Origin: CSP1-5 sp964558395
GTDB lineage: Bacteria > Methylomirabilota > Methylomirabilia > Methylomirabilales > CSP1-5
Direction of reading: 5' to 3'
Assembly (NCBI GenBank): GCA_964558395.1
Contig: CAZLDS010000010.1
Location: 1-64,000, forward strand
Length of the DNA stretch: 64,000 bases
Shown here: in pieces, positions 17,636 to 25,544 of the stretch
Layout: each line of letters opens with the position of its first letter
Numbering within the stretch: position 1 is the stretch's first letter
Position numbers and translations under genes: made by a program
The notes under the pieces: model-generated
Database searches by the model: none
Seen by the model: the letters and a program-made list of their open reading frames with translations, nothing else
Told to the model about the DNA's origin: nothing

Positions 17636-18115
17636 CTACTTGTGTTTGGTGGGCGGTGGAAGATAGGTTGTACCGGTCGCTCCCACGGCGGTCACCTGGA
17701 CGATCACGTCGCCGGATTTCGCCCAGGCAAAATGTGGCTGCTTGGCTGGCTCCGTGAAAAAGCTGCCGGGCGGCAGCGCCCTCAATTTTGCCTCGTCAAA
17801 GGTATCGCCGTAACCATAATGCAAGGTTCCCGAAATGACCGAGACCATTCGGTCTTTATGATGCCAATGCGGTTGCACCTTGAGATTGGCCGAAATCTTG
17901 ATGCGTACCGTATAGAGTACAGCTTTCCTGGGGTCGCCGGCGAGCACCACCACCTGCAGGCCACTCGGCGAGGTCGGATTGGCATGCCACTGTATTTCAT
18001 CGGGAGTGAGCTGCACGATGCCCAAGGACTCATTTTGGGCCCGCACATCCCCCACACTAAAGGTCCCTACCACAACCAGAAGCATACATGCTGCCGAACG
18101 GATAGCGGGTTTCAT
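17636..18115 (-). CDS. Exported cupin-domain protein
   Basis: 159 residues with a signal peptide (ending DVRA) and a single cupin barrel. Cupin motif 1 is PHWHHKDRMVSVISGTLHYG, with His residues and a distal acidic-like ligand. Motif 2 is PPGSFFTEPAKQPHFAW with the final metal-binding His. ATG at 18115 has GGGAGG upstream and starts the signal peptide. It is periplasmic, presumably a metal-dependent enzyme or a small-molecule binder. The substrate is unknown. Confidence 0.8.
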   Translation of the reverse strand: MKPAIRSAACMLLVVVGTFSVGDVRAQNESLGIVQLTPDEIQWHANPTSPSGLQVVVLAGDPRKAVLYTVRIKISANLKVQPHWHHKDRMVSVISGTLHYGYGDTFDEAKLRALPPGSFFTEPAKQPHFAWAKSGDVIVQVTAVGATGTTYLPPPTKHK

Positions 18116-18309
18116 GTGTCCTCCCTTCCGTTCCCGTGGGTCCACGCCCCGTCGGCGCAACTATTAAAGATCTCTATCACTCCCGTTTCGGTTGACCACG
18201 AATTCCACCACCACCATTCTTGTTCGGTGATGAGCGCTCCGCGCACAACGATGGTCGCCATGCAAGCAACCTCCCATGTCCACACGTGAGGCGGTAGCTG
18301 CCCGTCAAA

Positions 18310-18367
18310 AGCAAAACGCCCGTGCTTTGCTTGTCGAGGGCATCAAGATTTGTCTGATGCGCCAATA
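18310..18367 (-). repeat. Dispersed repeat copy C (partial), serving as terminator of ppgK
   Basis: Only the 3' part of the element found at 7411 and 9631 is present: GGCGCATCAGACAA, then a hairpin, ATGCCC (18338-18343 complement) pairing with GGGCGT (18316-18321 complement), then TTTTGCTTTTG. The last codons and stop of the polyphosphate glucokinase gene lie inside it. Confidence 0.6.
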
Positions 18368-19107
18368 ACCGTATTGCCGCCAGCGTTGCTGCGCCACAAG
18401 GCGATCCCGCCGAGGAGGCCCGCGATATTGGGAACGGTCTTGGTTCTCGGGGGCAGCGGGCCAGTGATTTTCTTGGCGTTCCCCCCGCCGAGGTAGACGC
18501 GGTCGTAGCTAAACAGGTCCTCGAGCGCACCGACGGCTTTCCGTAGCCGCTTATTCCAGCGACGTTTCCCGACCTTCTTCAACGCAACGTTTCCAAGCTG
18601 TTCTTCGTAGGTTTTGCCGCGCCGGAAGGCATGGTGGGCGAGTTCCAAGTTGGGCACCAGTGTGCCATCGACGAACAATGCCGATCCAAGACCGGTTCCC
18701 AAAGTGAGAACCAGCTCGACGCCGTGCCCGTTGATGGCACCGAACCCCTGTACATCGGCGTCATTGGCGACCCGGACGGGTCGCTTGAGCCGCTTTCCCA
18801 GTTCTTTCGCCAGAGTGAAATTCTCCCAACCGCCGTCCAAGTTCGGTGCCGTCTCCGTGACACCGTTTCGGACGACGCCCGGAAACCCCACGGACACACG
18901 GTCGAATGGCCCCTGCGCACCTGCCAGTCGTTTGATGACGCGCAGAATCGCCGTCGGTATCGCGGGTCGCGGCGTTTCGATCCGTCCGCGTTCGGTCAAT
19001 GCTTCCCCTTTCGCATTCAAAATGATGGCCTTTATACCAGTCCCGCCAATATCGACCGAGAGGGTTCGCGTGTCGTCTGACGCGGCCCGAGAACGTTTAC
19101 GACTCAT
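18343..19107 (-). CDS. ppgK: ROK-type polyphosphate glucokinase
   Basis: 254 residues. The ATP/polyphosphate phosphate-1 motif is LSVDIGGTGIKA near the start, the glucose-binding and catalytic region is VRVANDADVQGFG, and LTLGTGLGSALFVDG is the phosphate-2 region. These match the actinobacterial-type PPGK subgroup of the ROK family, which phosphorylates glucose with polyphosphate or ATP. ATG at 19107 has GGAGGG 9 bases upstream. The C-terminal codons (VIGASDKS) are encoded inside repeat copy C, so the extreme tail may be recently acquired. Confidence 0.8.
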   Translation of the reverse strand: MSRKRSRAASDDTRTLSVDIGGTGIKAIILNAKGEALTERGRIETPRPAIPTAILRVIKRLAGAQGPFDRVSVGFPGVVRNGVTETAPNLDGGWENFTLAKELGKRLKRPVRVANDADVQGFGAINGHGVELVLTLGTGLGSALFVDGTLVPNLELAHHAFRRGKTYEEQLGNVALKKVGKRRWNKRLRKAVGALEDLFSYDRVYLGGGNAKKITGPLPPRTKTVPNIAGLLGGIALWRSNAGGNTVIGASDKS

Positions 19108-19193
19108 CGTCGGGTTCCCTCCGCCGTGGGTTCGCGTTGAATCGCTCCCCAAACACAATCTTGCTCTACAGGTAACCCCCCCCGGACTCTACC

Positions 19194-19891
19194 TCAGTAG
19201 ACGAACGGCACCAATTTCTTGGTGCGTGCCGCATACATCTGGAAAGTTTCTCCATGGCGCTCAGCCAAATAGTGATCCAGCGCCGGGATGTTCAGAACCA
19301 CAAAGCCCCACAGCATCACGACCGGAATAAACAACAACACTGCACGGGCCGTCAGAAGCGCCCATCCAGTAAAGAGAACCAAATCGCCGAAATAGTTAAT
19401 ATGCATCGCGTACCGGAAGAGGCCCTCCGTATAGAGCCGTCCCTGATGCTGCGGCTGTCGTCTCCAGACATGCCGCTGATATTCGGCGCCGCTATTGAGG
19501 CATGAACCAGGTAGAGAAGAACGCCGACGACCTCAATAAGTCCAACCGGCGCGGTCTGCCGCCCGCCGAAAAAGGCAAAGCACATGTGGAGCGCTCCGAT
19601 CCACGCCGCGACCGTCCCCACCTCGGCCCAGCCCGTGCGTCGCTTGAGGAAGACGAAAAGGGTTACCAGCACGCGCAAGAAGTACATGGCTGCCGCACCG
19701 AGCAGTAGTATCCGGCGGAGTGGCGAGGCGAGGTCGGCTCCGAGGTTTAGCCATCCTGAGACAGTGCGGATTCCCCCTGCAAAGAGCAACCATGCGGCAG
19801 CACATACCGCACTCAGATGGAACAGAGCAAGGCCGCTCTTCGGAAGCACGGAGGGTGCCTTCTGGCGATACATATCGGCAAAACCCCTCAC
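19194..19891 (-). pseudogene. DUF1295 / steroid-reductase-like membrane protein with a one-base frameshift
   Basis: The frame starting at 19891 codes for hydrophobic helices down to VGVLLYLVH, then continues in the wrong register. The next frame carries the remainder, SGAEYQRHVWRRQPQHQG, LYTEGLFRYAMHINYFGDL and ARTKKLVPFVY, the C-terminal signature of DUF1295 / isoprenylcysteine-methyltransferase-like proteins. Adding one base in the short C run near 19507 (so that YLGS.LNSGAE is read) joins the halves. It is a frameshifted gene or a sequencing error; the intact product would be about 230 aa with several membrane helices. Confidence 0.75.
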
Positions 19892-19939
19892 AGCTTGCTT
19901 CCCAAACCGCAGCAGCCGCCTCCCCGACGCGCATCCCCG

Positions 19940-20347
19940 TTACTTGCCTAATTGTACCTCCGCGCGCTTTTTCTTCGCGAACTCGTGAAGATCGTAGGTC
20001 AGATAGAATTCGGTGCGGAAGGAGCGCCACGCCGTGAGCTCGATCGCACGATTCAGCTGGCGAACACGCTCGGGCGGAACGCGGAGAATGATCACCTGCC
20101 CGATTCCCATCATCACGTACCAGCCGACGACCTCTACCCCTTCCGATGGAAACGTGGTCCAGAACTTCGTCTCCGTCAACTTTTTACTGATCTCACTAAG
20201 CGTCTTGGATTGATCGTGCTTGAGGAAGACCGTGAGCAGAATGTAATCATTCGGTAAAAGGGTTGGATCTTTTTTTTCAGCCGCGTTGAGCAGAGTTGGA
20301 GCGATGACTGCCATCATGAGAACTACAAAGGTAATTACGCACCGCAT
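19940..20347 (-). CDS. Exported conserved hypothetical protein (135 aa)
   Basis: A signal peptide (about 1-22, ending LNAAE) is followed by a compact alpha/beta domain: NDYILLTVFLKHDQSKTLSEI, VVGWYVMMGIGQVIILRVPP and a final TEFYLTYDLHEFAKK. The size and strand-helix-strand pattern resemble ferredoxin-like dimeric barrel folds (GYD/EthD-like), but this is inference. It stands alone between the broken DUF1295 gene and the NmrA-like gene. No catalytic residues can be assigned. Confidence 0.65.
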   Translation of the reverse strand: MRCVITFVVLMMAVIAPTLLNAAEKKDPTLLPNDYILLTVFLKHDQSKTLSEISKKLTETKFWTTFPSEGVEVVGWYVMMGIGQVIILRVPPERVRQLNRAIELTAWRSFRTEFYLTYDLHEFAKKKRAEVQLGK

Positions 20348-20392
20348 AGGAAGACCTCCTCCTCACGGAAGTGAGAGCCTCACGCTATTCGA

Positions 20393-21343
20393 TTACTCGA
20401 GCGGGATGCGGCCCTTGTTTGTCCTGAGCCACATGTTGAAGGTTTGGAGTGAAGGGTTGAGGACACGAGCGACCTCGACGTTGCGCGCGCCGCAATAGAC
20501 GTGCTCGAAGTCGCACTTGAACTGGAACATGTTGCCGAGATCTTCGGCCCCCGGAAAACCGAAGCCGCGGTACACCTCGGGGGCCACGTCGTTATAGCGG
20601 ACCTCTCGCCCCAGCGCCCTGGTGAGGGCGGCCGCCATCTGCGCTCCGGTCAAGTGCTCGCCCGCCACGCCAATGGTCTTGCCGATGAACTCGCGGCCCT
20701 TCTTGAAGATGCCGAGGGCACACTTGCCGATGTCCTCGGTGGCAATGCCCGGAAGCTTCTTGTCGCCCATGGGCAGGGTGATCACAAGCTTGCCGTCGGG
20801 GCCCTTCTTGGGGCCAGTGCCGAAGTAGATCATGTTCTCCCAGTAAAAAGAGGTCAACAGAAACGTGGTCGGCACTCCCAGCTCCCGAAATACCTGATCG
20901 GCTTCGCTCTTCCCTTCGAAGTGCGGCACCTTGTGCTTGCCCATCAGGGTCGGCATGCGGTCGTCGCTGAGCGGCACCCACTTGCGGGGGTCCTCGAACG
21001 TGGACCAAATGACGTGTTGCAGGCTGGCGTGCTTCGCCGCCTCGGCCATGGCCTTGCCCTGTGCAAACTCCTTCTCGGGTGACATGTGCTCCCAGAAAAA
21101 TGTGACGCAGAACGCCCCGTAGGCGCCGGCGAACGCCTTTTTGAGGCTCTCGATGTCGTCGACGTCGGCCGCGACAACCTCAGCGCCCAGTTTTGCCATC
21201 TCCCTCGCTTTGTTCGAGTTGAGGTTTCTCGTCAGTGCCCGTGCGTTGAAATCGCTCTTCACATCGCCCACGATGGCGCGAACCAAGCCGCCACCCTGGG
21301 CACCGGTGGCACCCACCACCGCGATGACCTTTTTCCCCGCCAT
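20393..21343 (-). CDS. NmrA-like NAD(P)-binding family protein
   Basis: 316 residues of the atypical SDR type. The nucleotide-binding motif is VVGATGAQGGGLV near the N-terminus, with ALTRNLNS following strand 2 (Arg and Asn suit NADP). The catalytic Tyr-Lys of classical SDRs is not evident, as in NmrA/HSCARG redox sensors. GAYGAFCVTFFWEH and VPTTFLLTSFYWENM match HSCARG-like members. ATG at 21343 has a GGAGG-type site (AAAGGAGGATCATC) upstream. It is probably a redox-sensing or NADP-dependent reductase-like protein in the cytoplasm. Confidence 0.8.
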   Translation of the reverse strand: MAGKKVIAVVGATGAQGGGLVRAIVGDVKSDFNARALTRNLNSNKAREMAKLGAEVVAADVDDIESLKKAFAGAYGAFCVTFFWEHMSPEKEFAQGKAMAEAAKHASLQHVIWSTFEDPRKWVPLSDDRMPTLMGKHKVPHFEGKSEADQVFRELGVPTTFLLTSFYWENMIYFGTGPKKGPDGKLVITLPMGDKKLPGIATEDIGKCALGIFKKGREFIGKTIGVAGEHLTGAQMAAALTRALGREVRYNDVAPEVYRGFGFPGAEDLGNMFQFKCDFEHVYCGARNVEVARVLNPSLQTFNMWLRTNKGRIPLE

Positions 21344-21470
21344 GATGATCCTCCTTTACCCCCAAAGACCAACCGTCGTCTAGTGCAACACCCTCCATCC
21401 TCTTTCCATTCAATTTGCTGGAAGAGAGTAAACTGGCGCGAGGACGAAACGGCGTAAGGAGTTCTAAGGC

Positions 21471-21944
21471 TCAGGCGAGGCGCAGCTGAGCGAGTGTTGC
21501 GCGAGCACCACTCTTACTGATGTCCGGCAGAATTTGTAATTCGAGTGCCCTGACCCCGTTGAGTTCGACGCCATAGTCCTCAGTTTGTCGGGTCGTGTCA
21601 GGCGGACTAAAGGTATACTGCTGACGTAGAATCTCTCGGAGACCTCCCCCGCCACTCGGTAACCAGCGCAACACGAACTCTTGTGTGCGCGCTTGATCCT
21701 CCTCGTGGAACACGAGAAGAATACGCGTAAGTGCGTGCGGGTGGTCAAAAATGATCCGGATCGTCTGCTCTCCGGGGTGTGCTGCCTGCCAACCAGGTCC
21801 AATGCCGGGTATCAGTGCTGATTCGATGGGGCGTTCCGCACTTTCGGATGTGACCTCGACGCGTGTCAGGCGTTCCAGATCCAACCACTCTTGACCTCCG
21901 GCTGAGCCGGTTTCAGGGACCTGACCGACGACCTTTTTGCGCAT
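21471..21944 (-). CDS. Conserved hypothetical beta-sandwich-like protein (157 aa)
   Basis: A cytoplasmic protein. It contains LDLERLTRVEVTSESAERPIE, QTIRIIFDHPHALTRILLVFHE and GVRALELQILPDIS, a strand pattern like galactose-binding (F5/8 type C-like) domains, in which such regions mediate sugar or protein binding. That fold assignment is inference. ATG at 21944 has GGGGTGG upstream; GTG at 21959 is the alternative. It follows the RRM gene by 23 bases on the same strand and is probably co-transcribed with it. Confidence 0.6.
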   Translation of the reverse strand: MRKKVVGQVPETGSAGGQEWLDLERLTRVEVTSESAERPIESALIPGIGPGWQAAHPGEQTIRIIFDHPHALTRILLVFHEEDQARTQEFVLRWLPSGGGGLREILRQQYTFSPPDTTRQTEDYGVELNGVRALELQILPDISKSGARATLAQLRLA

Positions 21945-21967
21945 CAGTATCCACCCCACAGCCCCTT

Positions 21968-22330
21968 CTAGAGGCTACGCTTCCTGGCGCGAATGTTGCG
22001 GCGACTGCCCTTTGACTTAAATCCCCCCAAGCCGCGAGACATTCCGAATGACCCGGTGTCAGCAAAGACGGGTGGGCGTCGTCGCCGCTCCTCCGCTTCG
22101 TTGACACGAATACTCCTCCCCTTGAACTCGTAGCCGTCAAACTTCTCGATGGCCTTTGCGGCAGCCGCCTCCTCATTGAATTCGATGAAGGCGAATCCTC
22201 GTGGACGACCGGTATTGCGGTCGGTTGGCAGAAACACTCCTGCCACCTCGCCCAGTTCAGAGAACAGACTTTCCAGCTCGCTCTCTGTCGTATCAAAGCT
22301 CAAGTTACCCACGAACACTTTGGCGCTGAT
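21968..22330 (-). CDS. RRM-type RNA-binding protein, apparent ATC start codon
   Basis: A single RNA-recognition motif: RNP2 as VFVGNLSF near the N-terminus and RNP1 as RGFAFIEF, followed by a basic tail (SRRNIRARKRSL). Bacterial RRM proteins of this type bind single-stranded RNA and are often stress or cold induced. Family members normally begin MSAK-VFVGNLSF. Here the equivalent codon is ATC at 22330-22328, followed by AGC GCC AAA, and GAGGAGG (22342-22336) stands 5 bases upstream. The first conventional start, GTG at 22318, is 17 bases from that site and would remove four conserved residues. ATC initiation or an ATG-to-ATC base error are the options. Confidence 0.75.
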   Translation of the reverse strand: MSAKVFVGNLSFDTTESELESLFSELGEVAGVFLPTDRNTGRPRGFAFIEFNEEAAAAKAIEKFDGYEFKGRSIRVNEAEERRRRPPVFADTGSFGMSRGLGGFKSKGSRRNIRARKRSL

Positions 22331-22460
22331 GACGGCCTCCTCTCGCGTGGATTATTGATCGTACTTCCCTCTCTTGCCGGCCCATGTCGGCATACCGTAC
22401 TCTAGCGCAGTAACGGTAACATTGCAACTTACGACTGATCTTCTATCGGCTTTCAATCGT

Positions 22461-23387
22461 TTAGAGTGACTCAAAATATTTAATCATGCGCTCGCGGATT
22501 TTGGCATCCGGTAAGCGCCCGTACCCGGCCGTCATATTATCGACCATGTGCTCGGGCTTTGATGTCGCTGGGATCACGTTGGTTACGTGCGGGTGTGACA
22601 CCACAAACTTGAGGAAAAATTGTGCCCAACTTGTGCAATCGAACTCGGCTGCCCACAGTGGCAGTTGTTTCCCTTTGACGGTGTCAAACATTTGGCTACG
22701 TTGGAAGGGACGGTTGATCACCGTAGCGATCCCCTTGTCGGCCGCAAGAGGGAAAATCCGTTGTTCGGCGACACGGTTGACCAGGTTATAACTGAACTGG
22801 ACGAAATCCAACGGTGTCGCTTGCATGACCTTTTCGAACTCTGTATGTCGACTGCCATGTGAGGTGGTGATCCCCAGATAGCGGATCTTTCCTTGTGCTT
22901 TCCACTCTCGTAGAGTGTGAATATGGGTTTGCCAATCGTGGAGATTATGGATCTGCATGAGGTCGATCACCTTGACGCCCATCCGTCGCATCGATTCCTG
23001 CATTTGTGCGATCCCAGATTCTTTTCCGTTTGTCCAGACTTTTGTCGCAACGAACAACCCCTCGGTGTTCTTGGTCGTTTTGAGTAAATCGCCCACCAGG
23101 CTCTCGGCCGGACCGTACATCGGGGACGAATCGATCAATTGGCCGCCATGATCGAAGAAGGCTTGCATGACCTCGCCCAGTTGCTGCTTCAGGACATCAT
23201 TGCTGAACGTCCGGGATGTCCCCATGCCGATGACAGACAATTGCTCGCCGGATGATGGGATTGGGCGCTTGATCACACCCGTTTGTGCAGCCAACAACTC
23301 ATGCGGGCGGAATGCCACGAGTACTGACAGCGCACACGTGGCTTTCAAGAAACGTCTCCGTGAGATGGCGATCTCAGGTACCTTCAT
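22461..23387 (-). CDS. Tat-exported aldo/keto reductase
   Basis: 308 residues. The N-terminus carries a twin-arginine signal, SRRRFLKATCALSVLVAF, so the folded enzyme is exported. The AKR barrel follows: SVIGMGTSRTF, QLIDSSPMYGPAE with catalytic Asp and Tyr, FVATKVW with catalytic Lys, and MQIHNLHDW with the His. NADPH is the normal cofactor, which is odd for a periplasmic enzyme, although Tat could carry the bound cofactor out. ATG at 23387 is chosen as the start of the Tat signal; its ribosome site is weak. Confidence 0.8.
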   Translation of the reverse strand: MKVPEIAISRRRFLKATCALSVLVAFRPHELLAAQTGVIKRPIPSSGEQLSVIGMGTSRTFSNDVLKQQLGEVMQAFFDHGGQLIDSSPMYGPAESLVGDLLKTTKNTEGLFVATKVWTNGKESGIAQMQESMRRMGVKVIDLMQIHNLHDWQTHIHTLREWKAQGKIRYLGITTSHGSRHTEFEKVMQATPLDFVQFSYNLVNRVAEQRIFPLAADKGIATVINRPFQRSQMFDTVKGKQLPLWAAEFDCTSWAQFFLKFVVSHPHVTNVIPATSKPEHMVDNMTAGYGRLPDAKIRERMIKYFESL

Positions 23388-23625
23388 CGCCTCATTGTTC
23401 CATCGTCCAGACAGACCGCTGAGATGACGATCCGCTCTAACTTGCATTGTAGTCGGCGTCCACGGGCAGCCATACGAGTCACTCGCGGTATACACCCTGA
23501 GGATATTGCCCTATTGTGATCCCACGCGCTACCCGAGTCAAGAAAAAGGAGACTGTTCTTTTCTAAAAAAGCAGCGACCCGCCAGAAGCGGGCCGCCACA
23601 GAGTGATGGGACAGACGTGGGCGTC

Positions 23626-23901
23626 CTAGCGACGCTTGCCGAGCCTCTTCCGCTTGACCAACGCCCAGAGCTTCTTCGTCATCACAGAGGGTCCGATGGG
23701 CGCGCTCCCAAAGACCGACTCCAACGTCTCCTTGCGCCCCTTGAAGCTGATCGAATAGCCTCCGAACGCCTTTTTCGTCTTGGTCCCCTTGGTCTTCTTC
23801 CTGGCCTTCGCTCTGGTCCTCTTCCTCGCTTTCGGCCTGGTCTTCTTCCTCGCCTTCGGTTTGGTTCTCTTCTTCGCCTTCGCCCTCTTCTTCTTCGCCA
23901 T
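23626..23901 (-). CDS. Lys/Arg-rich repeat protein with SWIB-like C-terminal motif
   Basis: 91 residues. Residues 3-44 are almost pure Lys, Arg, Ala, Pro and Thr in roughly ten-residue repeats of the KARKKTRP type, like histone H1 tails and bacterial HU/AlgP-like DNA-compacting tails. The C-terminal part GSAPIGPSVMTKKLWALVKRK resembles the P...V.KKLW.Y.K core of SWIB domains, but is too short for a complete one. It probably binds DNA or RNA. The strand-specific purine bias creates long open frames on the opposite strand, which I regard as shadows. Confidence 0.65.
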   Translation of the reverse strand: MAKKKRAKAKKRTKPKARKKTRPKARKRTRAKARKKTKGTKTKKAFGGYSISFKGRKETLESVFGSAPIGPSVMTKKLWALVKRKRLGKRR

Positions 23902-24032
23902 TCACCCCTCCTTCGTGTTGGTGGTCAAGAGCCCCATCACCTCTTAGGGGTCTTATACCATATATAGGACGGGGAGCAAGCAAAAAATACTACCTGTAGG
24001 GGTGGCACCATCCGGAAAATACCTGGGGGGTA

Positions 24033-25511
24033 TCATCGGTCGCCGGGAGGAGACGGGGGGTTCGTTGTCCCTGTCTTACGGATACGGTAGACAAAGCGGC
24101 GCGCGCTTCGCACGAAATCGGGCGAGTTGTGGTACGCCCCGATCTCGTCAAGCACGTACTCGTCTGGCACCGCACCTTTCGGAAGTGGCTCCCGGAGCAC
24201 CAATACGTAGAGCGGTGTATCGGGTTGCTCCTCGCGTAGCCAACTGGCAAGCTTCTCGTGATCGACTGAGTGGACCGCAAGCTTTTCACGATGTAAGTAA
24301 AAGTGTCCCCCCAGCGTATCCAGCCCACCGTCGACAATCACGAGTTGGTCTGTGAAATCCTCCTGTCGACCGAGTGCGAGTGCCGCCTCGACCGGACCGC
24401 GTTGGGGATACCAGAAGCTCACGAGCACGAAGGCGACCAGATATGCGGCCACGAAAAGATGTCGATGGACGCTCCGCAGCCTCGGCTCCGACAGCTCTCG
24501 GTATAGGAGAACGGACGCATACACGACGAGCAGCAGAATCAGGCCCGGGATGATGAAACGGAATTGCTTCCGCGCCACGAGATTGTGCACAAAGATATAG
24601 AAAACCGCGGCGGCGAAAACGAGCGGCAGCCGTCGACTGCCTTTCACCAGCGCACGGAACCCACTCCGAAGAAACGGGGGCACGAGAATCAGGGCGCCAC
24701 ACAGGTATGCCACATACAGCCACACCGGCTGCACACCGAACTGGCTCGCGCGGCCTTGGAAAAAATTGTAATCAAGGTACTGGAAAGGGCTGTGGAGAAA
24801 TCCCCCCCACGTAAAGACGTCCACGAGGCCTTGCATCGTAACCATGACCGCCACCCCAAGGGACAGGAAAACGCAGGCGCGCCAGCGCTTTTCCAGCAAG
24901 CCAAAGACGAGAAGCACCGGACCAAACAGCGCGTCCTGGAAACGGCATGAAAACGCCAGTCCAAGGAGGAGACCGGAAAACAGCGGCCAGAGAGGAGCGG
25001 GACCATAGAAGAGGAAGACCGCGGCGAGCGACAGTCCCACCGCGAACGTGGGACCGGTCGGTTGGACTCCAGCATAGACAACCAACGGATTGCAGGCGAT
25101 GAACAAAAGGAGTGCGCGCTGCATGCTCCAACCCTTCCAGCGAACGATGAGCATCCACAGCGCGGCGAGCGGAAGCAGGGATATCACACCATGTATGAAG
25201 CGGGTGGCAACCATCATACTGTTTGGGTCCGTGATTCCGATCCATGTGATGGCCTTGAATATGCTGGCAAGTATCCCGGGATATACCCAGGATCGTAAGC
25301 CATCGACGTATTCGTAGGGTCGGAACCAGCTAGCGTCAAACGCAATATGGTAGGCTGGATCGACGTACTGGAACTGATGATCAATGAAGTGGTAGCCCCG
25401 GCTGAAGAAAATGGCGGGCAGACGAGCGAGGAACGCCAAAAGCAAGAAGTTGCGGAGCGTGATCTCTCCCGGCTCAAAGGCTTTCCGCATCCATCGGACG
25501 AGATCATACAC
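24033..25511 (-). CDS. GT22 (Alg9/PIG-B-like) membrane glycosyltransferase
   Basis: 492 residues with about ten transmembrane helices. Features of the GT22/GT-C fold are an early acidic/His loop (FIDHQFQYVDPAYHIAFD), the GLRSWVYPG motif, SCRFQDALFGP after helix 5-6, and ARKQFRFIIP, which matches the H/R-K-x-x-RF motif of Alg9-like mannosyltransferases. These use polyprenyl-phosphate sugars on the outer face of the membrane. The gene starts at ATG 25511 and follows the GT2-GtrA gene at 25545 by 33 bases, which would supply that polyprenyl-phosphate sugar. Confidence 0.75.
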   Translation of the reverse strand: MYDLVRWMRKAFEPGEITLRNFLLLAFLARLPAIFFSRGYHFIDHQFQYVDPAYHIAFDASWFRPYEYVDGLRSWVYPGILASIFKAITWIGITDPNSMMVATRFIHGVISLLPLAALWMLIVRWKGWSMQRALLLFIACNPLVVYAGVQPTGPTFAVGLSLAAVFLFYGPAPLWPLFSGLLLGLAFSCRFQDALFGPVLLVFGLLEKRWRACVFLSLGVAVMVTMQGLVDVFTWGGFLHSPFQYLDYNFFQGRASQFGVQPVWLYVAYLCGALILVPPFLRSGFRALVKGSRRLPLVFAAAVFYIFVHNLVARKQFRFIIPGLILLLVVYASVLLYRELSEPRLRSVHRHLFVAAYLVAFVLVSFWYPQRGPVEAALALGRQEDFTDQLVIVDGGLDTLGGHFYLHREKLAVHSVDHEKLASWLREEQPDTPLYVLVLREPLPKGAVPDEYVLDEIGAYHNSPDFVRSARRFVYRIRKTGTTNPPSPPGDR

Positions 25512-25544
25512 GGAGAATTGACTCCAGAGGCTGAAGGTCAGTGG

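Noticed and set aside
23384..23983. Long acidic open frames antisense to the Lys/Arg-rich protein
   Set aside because: They arise from the strand's strong codon bias (AAG/GCC repeats) and consist of Glu-rich low complexity. The basic protein has the better start and a conserved C-terminus.
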